Assembly (NCBI GenBank): GCA_903842845.1
Contig: CAIMNN010000163.1
Location: forward strand, 1-13,787
Reading direction: 5' to 3'
Source: an uncultured Acidobacteriaceae bacterium
GTDB lineage: Bacteria; Acidobacteriota; Terriglobia; Terriglobales; Acidobacteriaceae
DNA: 13,787 nt
Within the stretch, counting starts at the first letter, position 1. Every line of letters begins with the position of its first letter. Below, piece after piece: positions 6,789-13,787 of this stretch. The position numbers and the translations under genes were made by a program. A model generated the notes under the pieces. That model was not told where the DNA came from. It did not search any database and saw only the letters and a program-made list of their open reading frames with translations.

Positions 6789-6902
6789 ATGAAAAGAGAT
6801 TCATTCGTCTTACTTATTTCGCGTCTTGCCCACAAGCTTCACCATCCTCCGGCGGAGTGTGCCGGCTGGGATCCTCCCGAAGTTGTGAAGCTGTTGCTCT
6901 AA
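6789..6902 (+). CDS. Possible 37-residue small protein upstream of hoxE
   Basis: An ATG at 6789 preceded by GTGGGAACG opens a 37-codon frame ending in TAA. It starts MKRDSFVLLISRLAHK and ends AGWDPPEVVKLLL. The N-terminal part could be an amphipathic or weakly hydrophobic helix. I recognise no family. It lies on the same strand as the hox genes, 146 bp before the hoxE start, and would be in the leader of a transcript from the promoter candidate at 6605-6634. It could be a leader peptide, an uncharacterised small protein, or a chance frame. Confidence 0.25.
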   Translation: MKRDSFVLLISRLAHKLHHPPAECAGWDPPEVVKLLL

Positions 6903-7030
6903 GGCATGTTTCGTAGAGCCGGCGCGCAGATATCCCAAACAGAATGACTACTGACACCGGCTTCGCGAAAGAGCGGAGAGGCTGCGCCATGGTTGGCGTT
7001 CTGGCCGGTCGCTCGCATGAAACTGTTCCA

Positions 7031-7048
7031 CCAGAAAGGAGCATCTGC
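7031..7048 (+). promoter_or_regulatory. Ribosome binding site that decides the hoxE start
   Basis: AAAGGAG (7035-7041) stands seven bases before ATG 7049 and favours this start over the upstream in-frame ATG codons at 6944 (no ribosome binding site) and 6989 (GGAGAGG about seven bases upstream). Confidence 0.65.
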
Positions 7049-7558
7049 ATGCAACCTTACCCGGAATCGGTTCCTCTACCTTCGGCCGACAAGCGCTGGA
7101 AACTCGTAGAGGCCACCATGCGCCGTCATGGATACAAGGCATCAGCGCTCATTGAAGTGCTGCACACCGTGCAGGAGTCGTTCGGTTATCTCGACGACAC
7201 TTCGCTGCGCTTTGTTGCTTCATCCCTGCGCATTCCCATCAGCAAGGTCTTCGGTGTGGCCACTTACTATCACTTTTTCAGCATGAAGCCGCCGGGTGAA
7301 CACACCTGCGTGGTCTGTCTGGGAACAGGCTGCTACGTCAAAGGCTCCGGGGAGTTGATGAAGATGATCGAGAGAGAGGCGCACATCTGCGCCGGTGAAA
7401 CCACGCCGGACGGCAAGCTATCGCTGGTTGCCGCCCGCTGCATCGGCTCATGCAGCCTGGCGCCTGCCGTGGTGATCGACGGAGAAGTCATTCCGCGCGC
7501 GCAGGCCAACGCAGTGCAAGAACAGCTTCGGAGGTGGATCGGCCATGACTCTAGATGA
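7049..7558 (+). CDS. hoxE: HoxE, [2Fe-2S] diaphorase subunit of NAD-linked [NiFe] hydrogenase (NuoE-like)
   Basis: This is a 169-residue protein of the NuoE/thioredoxin-like ferredoxin family. It passes electrons between the flavin subunit HoxF and the rest of the bidirectional hydrogenase in the cytoplasm. The four [2Fe-2S] ligands are C90 and C95 in CLGTGC (C-x4-C) and C131 and C135 in CIGSC (C-x3-C). DKRWKLVEATMRRHGY, ALIEVLHTVQESFGYL, FGVATYYHFFSMKPPGEHTC and AGETTPDGKLSLVAARC follow the HoxE pattern throughout. The chosen ATG has AAAGGAG seven or so bases upstream and gives the usual HoxE length. An in-frame ATG at 6989 also follows a GGAGAGG and would add 20 residues, so the start is not fully settled. 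It is the first gene of hoxEFUYH, and its end overlaps hoxF by 14 bases, implying coupled translation. Confidence 0.92.
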   Translation: MQPYPESVPLPSADKRWKLVEATMRRHGYKASALIEVLHTVQESFGYLDDTSLRFVASSLRIPISKVFGVATYYHFFSMKPPGEHTCVVCLGTGCYVKGSGELMKMIEREAHICAGETTPDGKLSLVAARCIGSCSLAPAVVIDGEVIPRAQANAVQEQLRRWIGHDSR

Positions 7559-9209
7559 ACTACAGGAAATTGCCGAAAGCGAACGTGAAGCGCAGAAAAA
7601 GATCACACACCGCATCAACGTCTCCGTTGCCGCCGGGTGCCTCTCTCTGCACAGCGATGTGGTCTTCAACATCCTGCATGAGGAAGTGAAGAAGCGCGGC
7701 ATGGAAGAGAGTTGCAAGGTGAAGGCGGTCGGCTGCATGGGGCTTTGCGCCGCCGGCCCACTGGTGCGCAGCGAGCCGCAACACACCTATTACCGCGGAC
7801 TCCCGCCCGATTCTCCCGAGGTGCTCAGCGCCATCGTCGACAGTATCAACGGCAGGCCTGTTCCCGAGTTCGCGCTCTCGCCCGAGATTCCCTTCTTCGC
7901 CGCGCAAAAACGCATCGTGCTTGAGAACTGCGGCGAGATAGACCCCGAACGCATCGAAGACTACATCGGCGTGGGCGGCTACCAGTCTCTGCTCACCTGT
8001 ATTGCCAAACGCTCGCGCGAGGATGTTGTACAGGAGATCATCAAGAGCGGTCTGCGCGGACGTGGTGGCGGAGGATACCCCACCGGCCTGAAGTGGTCCA
8101 TGGTGGCCAAGGCCGCGGGCGAGCAGAAGTACGTCATCTGCAACGCCGACGAAGGCGACCCAGGCGCGTTCATGGACCGCTCGGTTCTTGAAAGCGATCC
8201 GCACCGCGTTCTCGAAGGCATGGCGATCGCTGCTTATGCAGTGGCCGCAACCAAGGGATACATCTACTGCCGTGCCGAGTATCCGCTGGCAGTCAAGCGG
8301 CTGAAGGTTGCAATCCGCCAGGCCGAGAAGCTCGGACTACTGGGCAAGCGCATCGGCGAGTCGGATTTCAGCTTCGAGGTCGAGGTTCGCATCGGCGCCG
8401 GCGCATTTGTTTGCGGCGAAGAAACCGCGCTCATCGCTTCGGTTGAAGGCGAGCGCGGCGTTCCGCGTCCGCGTCCTCCCTTCCCTGCCTACTCCGGGTT
8501 GAATCATTGTCCTACCCTGCTCAACAACGTTGAGACCTTCGCCAACATTGTGCCCATCGTGCGTAATGGCGCTGAATGGTTTGCCTCCATCGGCACTGAC
8601 AAGAGCAAGGGCACCAAGGTCTTTGCGTTGGTGGGCGACGTGGTGAACACCGGCTTGATCGAAGTCCCGATGGGCATGAAGCTCCGCGACCTTGTCTACA
8701 GCCTCGGCGGAGGCATTCCGGATAACAAAAAATTCAAGGCGGTACAAACCGGTGGTCCTTCCGGCGGCTGCATACCAGAGCAGTTCCTCGACATGGGCGT
8801 CGATTACGAGTCGTTGATGTCGGCCGGTTCCATCATGGGCTCCGGCGGCATGATCGTGATGGACGAGACCGCGTGCATGGTCGACGTGGCCAAGTTCTTC
8901 ATGGACTTCACCCGCGACGAATCCTGCGGCAAGTGCATTCCCTGCCGCGTGGGAACAACACAACTTCACGGCATGCTCGAACGCATCAGCGAGGGCAAAG
9001 GCCGCATGGAAGACCTGGACACATTGGAGCGGCTGGGGAACATGGTCAAGCGAACCGCACTCTGCGGCCTCGGACAGACCGCGCCCAATCCGGTCAGCAG
9101 CACAGTGCGTTACTTCCGCGACGAGTATGTGCAGCACATAACAAACAAGACCTGCGCCCAGGGCAAGTGCCCATGTTCCAAAGCGCCGTCCACTGCGGCG
9201 GGGAAGTGA
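7545..9209 (+). CDS. hoxF: HoxF, FMN- and NAD(H)-binding diaphorase subunit of [NiFe] hydrogenase (NuoF-like)
   Basis: This is a 554-residue protein and the site of NAD(H) exchange in the bidirectional hydrogenase. Residues about 20-105 are a NuoE-like [2Fe-2S] domain, and about 120-535 are the NuoF core. The core shows the flavin/NAD motifs GLRGRGGGGYPTGLKW (169-184), CNADEGDPGAFMDR (199-212) and GAGAFVCGEETALIASVEG (284-302). It also has the N3-type [4Fe-4S] ligands in ESCGKCIPCRVGT (C461, C464, C467) plus C507 in ALCGLGQ. In the N-terminal domain C32, C64 and C68 are present. The first ligand of the expected C-x4-C is Ser27 (codon TCC at 7623), so this cluster may be altered or absent. The C-terminus ends with C537-x4-C542-x-C544, where longer HndC-type relatives continue into a ferredoxin domain. 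The start ATG lies inside the end of hoxE, with GGAGG upstream. Confidence 0.94.
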   Translation: MTLDELQEIAESEREAQKKITHRINVSVAAGCLSLHSDVVFNILHEEVKKRGMEESCKVKAVGCMGLCAAGPLVRSEPQHTYYRGLPPDSPEVLSAIVDSINGRPVPEFALSPEIPFFAAQKRIVLENCGEIDPERIEDYIGVGGYQSLLTCIAKRSREDVVQEIIKSGLRGRGGGGYPTGLKWSMVAKAAGEQKYVICNADEGDPGAFMDRSVLESDPHRVLEGMAIAAYAVAATKGYIYCRAEYPLAVKRLKVAIRQAEKLGLLGKRIGESDFSFEVEVRIGAGAFVCGEETALIASVEGERGVPRPRPPFPAYSGLNHCPTLLNNVETFANIVPIVRNGAEWFASIGTDKSKGTKVFALVGDVVNTGLIEVPMGMKLRDLVYSLGGGIPDNKKFKAVQTGGPSGGCIPEQFLDMGVDYESLMSAGSIMGSGGMIVMDETACMVDVAKFFMDFTRDESCGKCIPCRVGTTQLHGMLERISEGKGRMEDLDTLERLGNMVKRTALCGLGQTAPNPVSSTVRYFRDEYVQHITNKTCAQGKCPCSKAPSTAAGK

Positions 9210-9221
9210 GGAGGGCCGACA

Positions 9222-9944
9222 ATGCCGGAGATCAGTCATTATCAGGTCAAAACGCTAACCATCGATGGCAAGGAAGTGTGCGCCTCGGAACATCAGACCA
9301 TTCTGGAAGTGGCGCGCGAAAACAACATCGATATTCCCACCCTCTGCTACTTCAACGGCCTTAACGGCGTCGGCGCATGCCGGCTTTGCCTGGTCGAGGT
9401 GAAGGGCAACAACAAACTGTTGCCCGCATGCGTCACCCAGGCTCAGGAAGGCATGGAAGTAACCGCACATTCCCCGCAACTGCACGAGTATCGCAAGCTC
9501 ATCATCGAGCTGCTGCTCACCGAGCGCAGCCACGTCTGCGCCGTCTGCGTCTCGTCAGGTCATTGTGAATTGCAGTCGCTTGCCCAGAAGCTCGGCGTGA
9601 ATCACGTGACCTTGCCCTACCTGCATGAGCAGTGCAAAGCCGACGGCTCGCACCGGCATTTTGTCGCCGACCACAATCGCTGCGTGCTCTGCACCCGCTG
9701 CATGCGCGTCTGCGATGAAATTGAAGGCGCGCATACCTGGGATATCACCGGCAGAGGCATCAGGTCGCGCATGATCACCGATATGGGTGAGCCCTGGGGA
9801 GATTCTGAAACCTGCACGAACTGCGGCAAGTGTGTAAGCGTTTGCCCGGTGGGCGCACTGGTGGAGAAAGGCAAGGCGGTTGCGGAGATGACCAAACCGA
9901 ACTTCCTGCCTTACCTCATCCAGATGCGCGGGAAGGGGCAGTAA
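9222..9944 (+). CDS. hoxU: HoxU, multi-cluster Fe-S subunit of [NiFe] hydrogenase diaphorase (NuoG N-terminus-like)
   Basis: This 240-residue protein is the electron wire between HoxF and the hydrogenase module HoxYH. Three cluster regions follow in order. The plant-type [2Fe-2S] domain has C42, C53, C56 and C70 (TLCYFNGLNGVGACRLC, then PAC). The His/Cys [4Fe-4S] segment is SHVCAVCVSSGHC, with C106, C109, C115 and H104 nearby; this spacing is the HoxU version of the NuoG motif. Two ferredoxin-type [4Fe-4S] sites follow: C154-x2-C157-x2-C160-x3-C164 and C198-x2-C201-x2-C204-x3-C208, the last ending in the usual CP. The length fits HoxU, which lacks the long molybdopterin-like domain of NuoG. 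GAGGAGG precedes the ATG, 12 bases after the hoxF stop. Its TAA overlaps the hoxY ATG by one base, a sign of tight translational coupling. Confidence 0.94.
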   Translation: MPEISHYQVKTLTIDGKEVCASEHQTILEVARENNIDIPTLCYFNGLNGVGACRLCLVEVKGNNKLLPACVTQAQEGMEVTAHSPQLHEYRKLIIELLLTERSHVCAVCVSSGHCELQSLAQKLGVNHVTLPYLHEQCKADGSHRHFVADHNRCVLCTRCMRVCDEIEGAHTWDITGRGIRSRMITDMGEPWGDSETCTNCGKCVSVCPVGALVEKGKAVAEMTKPNFLPYLIQMRGKGQ

Positions 9945-10477
9945 TGGACAAGGCACGCATTGCAACACTTTGGCTGGATGGATGTTCGGGTTGCCACATG
10001 TCTCTGCTTGACATCGACGAACGCTTGCTGGATATTGCGTCCGCTATCGAGCTGGTCTTCAGTCCGCTCGTGGACAACAAAGAATTTCCTGAAAACGTCG
10101 ACCTCACATTGGTCGAAGGCGCGTTGGCCAACGAAGAGGACATCGAAAAGATCAAAATGGTGCGCGCCCGGACCAAGTTGCTGGTGGCGCTGGGCGATTG
10201 CGCGGTGACCGGCAACGTGCCGGCGATGCGCAACAACTTTGTACTGGCCGATGTGCTCCACCGCGGCTACGTTGACAACGCAACCGCCAACTGCGGGCCG
10301 CCGGTTCACGAGGTCCCGCAATTGGAGCCGAAGGTTATACCACTGCACGAGCTGGTCGCTGTCGATCTCTTCGTGCCCGGATGCCCGCCTTCCGCCGACC
10401 TTATCTTTTTTGTCCTGAGTGAAGTCCTGGCCGGGCGCATCCCCGACTTGAGCACACGGAGCCATTTCGGAAATTAG
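9944..10477 (+). CDS. hoxY: HoxY, small subunit of bidirectional [NiFe] hydrogenase
   Basis: This is a 177-residue short-type hydrogenase small subunit carrying the proximal [4Fe-4S] cluster next to the Ni-Fe site of HoxH. The expected ligands are C14 and C17 in DGCSGCHMS, C86 in GDCAVTGN and C147 in VPGCPPSAD. There is no twin-arginine signal peptide and no C-terminal domain with medial and distal clusters, as expected for the soluble cytoplasmic group 3d type. The start is the ATG in TAATG, sharing one base with the hoxU stop, with GGAAGGGG upstream. A longer open frame extends back into hoxU, but it is only an overlap of coding sequence and lacks homology. The stop is followed after 10 bases by hoxH. 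Confidence 0.94.
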   Translation: MDKARIATLWLDGCSGCHMSLLDIDERLLDIASAIELVFSPLVDNKEFPENVDLTLVEGALANEEDIEKIKMVRARTKLLVALGDCAVTGNVPAMRNNFVLADVLHRGYVDNATANCGPPVHEVPQLEPKVIPLHELVAVDLFVPGCPPSADLIFFVLSEVLAGRIPDLSTRSHFGN

Positions 10478-10487
10478 GAGCAGACCG

Positions 10488-11930
<1,443 letters not shown>

Positions 11931-12254
11931 ACATCTTTGCACTCTGCAATTGAAGGTGAAGTTAGCCTTTGTTTCAAAATCAAGTTGACTGGGGTGATGC
12001 GGCAGCAAACCCATCCTCCAACACAAACTGCTGCGACAGCGCTCACATCCATCCTGCCAGTGGCACCATTAACTTCGATTCAGAACGCAATAGGCCCGGC
12101 AACTGGCTTCATTGATCCCGTGTGCAATAAGACCGCGCGCGTTGAAGCCCACTTACCGCTCTTTTTTTGACCGGGCCAAAGCAGTCGATTAAGATTCAAA
12201 ACAAGATGGGGATGTGCCGTCAGTTCAAATGAAGGCTCACTTGAGGTGATTCGA
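11931..12254. other. Intergenic region between hoxH and the GH16 gene
   Basis: These 324 bp hold no convincing gene. A small inverted repeat TTGCA-CTC-TGCAA (11937-11949) follows the hoxH stop. A run of seven T (12162-12168) has no clear stem before it, so I do not call a terminator for hoxH. A promoter candidate for the next gene lies at 12167-12195. Confidence 0.55.
12167..12195 (+). promoter_or_regulatory. Candidate sigma-70 promoter of the GH16 gene
   Basis: TTGACC (12167-12172) and TAAGAT (12190-12195) are 17 bases apart. The -35 matches consensus at 5 of 6 positions and the -10 at 4 of 6. The expected leader is about 50 bases and ends in the ribosome binding site GAGGTGA. Confidence 0.45.
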
Positions 12255-13424
12255 ATGGCGTTATTGAACAACGGACATGTCAGGGTACTCTCTCACTTTT
12301 TCGCACTGGCTCTTTTCGCACTTTTAATTCTCAGCCTCATGGGATGCAGCAGCTCAACCAGCGGCGGCGGTGGCGGCGGCGGCTCAATACAAACTGCAAA
12401 TCCCTCCATCGCAGTCAACACCACGCAGAACGGCGTGCAGAACGGCGCGTCCATCGTCAGCCTCACTTGCAGCACCGTCGGCGCAACCATTTACTACACC
12501 GTCGACGGCTCAACTCCCACCACCGGCTCGCAGATCTATGAAGCCCCATTTCTCGTCGCCTCAAACCTCACCGTGAAGGCGCTCGCAGTAGCACCGGGAG
12601 ACACCTCCAGCAACATCGCCTCGCAAACCTTCACTCCCAACATCGCCTCCGGCACATTGGTCTGGTCCGACGAGTTCAATAACACCACCGGCGCAATCGC
12701 CCAGCCCAACCCCGCCCTCTGGACTTACGACACCGGTGCCTCAGGCTGGGGCAACAATGAGCTGGAAAATTACTGCGCTTGGGGTTCCAACACCTCGCCC
12801 TGTAGCGCCGCAAATCCCAACGCATTCGTTGACACCAACGGCTACCTGAACATCGTCGCCCAAGAGCCTTCCGCCGGCGTCTACACCTCCGCCCGCATGA
12901 AGTCCCAGGGCTTGTTCAGCGCTCAATACGGCCGCGTTGAAACGCGCATCAAGGTTCCTGAAGCACAAGGCCTCTGGCCCGCATTCTGGATGCTCGGCAA
13001 CAACATCACCACTGTCAACTGGCCGGCCTGCGGCGAAATGGATGTTCTCGAGCGCGTCAACACCGCTGGCACTCCTGATTGGAACGCGGGCTCCATACAC
13101 GGCACCGGATTCATCGGCAGCAACCTGGGAACGGATTTTTATTTCCCAGCCGGGCAGACCGCCGCGCAGTGGCACACCTATGGAACCATCTGGGGACCGA
13201 ATAGTGTCGAATACTATATCGATATTCCCAGCACACCCTACGCCACTTACACCAACGCCAGTCTAAGCGGCCTCTCCGGCGCAACCTGGCCCTTCGACAA
13301 CGGCCGCAGCAGCTTCTTCATCATCAACCTCGCCGTCGGCGGAAGTTGGCCCGGCTCGCCGGACAACACCACCCCTTTCCCATCCACCATGCTCGTCGAC
13401 TACGTCCGCGTCTACACAAAATAA
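12255..13424 (+). CDS. GH16-family beta-glucanase-like lipoprotein with chitobiase-C-like domain
   Basis: This is a 389-residue protein. Residues 1-31 form a lipoprotein signal (hydrophobic stretch, then LMGC with C31 as lipid-bearing cysteine). A Ser/Gly linker with seven consecutive Gly follows. Residues about 48-127 match a CHB_HEX_C_1-type beta-sandwich (GATIYYTVDGSTPTTGSQIY, LTVKALAVAPG). Residues about 132-389 are a GH16 catalytic domain. The active-site strand is GEMDVLER, with E261 as nucleophile, D263 and E266 as acid/base. WSDEF, WGNNELENY, GRVETRIKVP, GLWPAFWMLG, WHTYGTIW and MLVDYVRVY are family landmarks. GH16 enzymes cleave beta-1,3 or beta-1,3/1,4 glucans such as laminarin, and sometimes galactans; WPAFWMLG favours the glucanase side. 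It is probably anchored to the envelope to degrade polysaccharide. The ATG is chosen for its ribosome binding site GAGGTGA; GTG 12246 is an in-frame alternative that overlaps it. Confidence 0.9.
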   Translation: MALLNNGHVRVLSHFFALALFALLILSLMGCSSSTSGGGGGGGSIQTANPSIAVNTTQNGVQNGASIVSLTCSTVGATIYYTVDGSTPTTGSQIYEAPFLVASNLTVKALAVAPGDTSSNIASQTFTPNIASGTLVWSDEFNNTTGAIAQPNPALWTYDTGASGWGNNELENYCAWGSNTSPCSAANPNAFVDTNGYLNIVAQEPSAGVYTSARMKSQGLFSAQYGRVETRIKVPEAQGLWPAFWMLGNNITTVNWPACGEMDVLERVNTAGTPDWNAGSIHGTGFIGSNLGTDFYFPAGQTAAQWHTYGTIWGPNSVEYYIDIPSTPYATYTNASLSGLSGATWPFDNGRSSFFIINLAVGGSWPGSPDNTTPFPSTMLVDYVRVYTK

Positions 13425-13438
13425 GCGCGCATCAACAC

Positions 13439-13469
13439 AAAAAGCCTGGAGCATGGCTCCAGGCTTTTT
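13439..13469. terminator. Strong bidirectional intrinsic terminator
   Basis: AAAAAGCCTGGAGC (13439-13452) and GCTCCAGGCTTTTT (13456-13469) form a perfect 14-bp stem with loop ATG. The GC-rich core is flanked by an A-run and a T-run, so it can end transcription from both sides. It lies between the convergent stops of the GH16 gene (13424) and panC (13481). Confidence 0.92.
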
Positions 13470-13480
13470 CTTAGCTCAAA

Positions 13481-13787
13481 TCAAAAGATCAAATTATCAA
13501 TCAGCCGCGTCTTGCCCACATACGCCGCCACCGCGCACAGACTTCCCTTCTCCGCGTGCTCCACCGGAACAAGCGTCGCCCACTTCGCTATCTCCACAAA
13601 ATCCAAACGCACCGCCGGTTCCGTGGCAAACACCTTCAGCGCCGCCTCGCGCAATATCGTCGCATCGCGCTCACCCGCACTGAATAGCTCTTGCACGCCC
13701 CGCAGAGCGCGGCTCAATACCAACGCCTGCTTCCGCTCAGCCACGCTCAAATATCTGTTCCGCGAGCTCATCGCCAGTCCATCTGCC
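13481..13787 (-). CDS. panC: Pantothenate synthetase PanC, C-terminal part (N-terminus beyond window edge)
   Basis: The open frame runs from the window edge to a TGA at 13481, about 101 codons. Reading in from the edge, ADGLAMSSRNRYLS is the KMSKS-equivalent region of pantothenate synthetase, with the SSRN motif that contacts ATP. The end, AAYVGKTRLIDNLIF, matches the conserved PanC C-terminus. PanC joins pantoate and beta-alanine with ATP to make pantothenate, the precursor of coenzyme A, in the cytoplasm. The full protein is normally about 280 residues, so roughly the N-terminal two thirds lie outside. An ATG at 13771 within the conserved motif is not the real start, because the homology continues upstream of it. 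It converges on the GH16 gene across a shared terminator. Confidence 0.92.
   Translation of the reverse strand, partial: ADGLAMSSRNRYLSVAERKQALVLSRALRGVQELFSAGERDATILREAALKVFATEPAVRLDFVEIAKWATLVPVEHAEKGSLCAVAAYVGKTRLIDNLIF

Larger units (their letters stand above)
6434..7048. other. 615-bp region between tRNA-Phe and hoxE without a convincing large gene
   Basis: No ORF with homology that I recognise lies here. Visible elements are a 7-bp hairpin just after the tRNA (6462-6480), a sigma-70-like promoter candidate (6605-6634), a 19-base near-palindrome (6668-6686), a possible 37-codon ORF (6789-6902) and two ribosome binding sites before hoxE. The region probably carries the regulatory leader of the hydrogenase operon. 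Confidence 0.6.

Noticed and set aside
8337..9239. 300-codon open frame on the minus strand
   Set aside because: It is antisense to hoxF and covers its [4Fe-4S] motif. It is an artefact of codon bias.
9830..9943. Upstream extension of hoxY into hoxU
   Set aside because: The extra 38 codons read hoxU out of frame. The ATG at 9944 has a ribosome binding site and begins the conserved MDKARIATLWLDGCSGC region.
12162..12168. T7 run as intrinsic terminator of hoxH
   Set aside because: No stable stem could be found immediately before the T-run. Its last bases also form the -35 candidate of the next gene.
11937..12170. 77-codon frame after hoxH
   Set aside because: It starts with TTG, has no ribosome binding site and no similarity that I recognise. 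It is most likely intergenic.

Overview
The window looks like chromosomal DNA of a heterotrophic bacterium, most likely an Acidobacteriota member of the Koribacter/Terriglobia type. This is an inference with no rRNA or marker phylogeny behind it. It rests on the GC-rich genes, a membrane protein with tandem malectin domains behind an N-terminal domain common in acidobacterial proteins, and exported carbohydrate-active and TPR proteins. There are no transposases, integrases, phage genes or CRISPR arrays.

Left part (1-6193). On the minus strand lie a GT1-type glycosyltransferase cut by the window edge (1-1255) and, upstream of it, a membrane protein with a winged-helix-like cytoplasmic domain, one transmembrane helix and two malectin-like domains (1366-2877). 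A 299-bp divergent spacer with strong hairpins separates it from an exported TPR protein on the plus strand (3177-3920). That gene converges, across a perfect 11-bp hairpin, on an exported adenosine-deaminase-like enzyme (4018-5589, minus). A GNAT acetyltransferase (5669-6193, minus) lies upstream of the deaminase.

Centre (6194-11930). A tRNA-Phe(GAA) with encoded CCA and its own candidate promoter is followed by about 0.6 kb without a convincing large gene. That stretch holds a hairpin, a promoter candidate, a near-palindrome and a possible 37-codon ORF. Then comes a compact five-gene operon, hoxE-hoxF-hoxU-hoxY-hoxH, with overlaps or very short gaps. It encodes a complete cytoplasmic NAD-linked bidirectional [NiFe] hydrogenase (group 3d type). 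HoxEFU form the diaphorase module (FMN, Fe-S, NAD(H) site), HoxY carries the proximal cluster and HoxH carries the Ni-Fe site. Together they would couple H2 oxidation or evolution to NAD(H). No maturation protease (hoxW) or hyp gene is visible, so maturation must be encoded elsewhere. HoxF has Ser where the first Cys of its N-terminal [2Fe-2S] site is expected.

Right part (11931-13787). A 324-bp spacer with a promoter candidate precedes a GH16 beta-glucanase-like lipoprotein. It ends at a strong bidirectional hairpin terminator, across which panC (pantothenate synthetase, C-terminal part only) converges from the right edge.

The hydrogenase operon is the clearest functional system. The malectin/winged-helix membrane protein is the best candidate for something little described: a possible one-component carbohydrate sensor that regulates transcription directly from the membrane.
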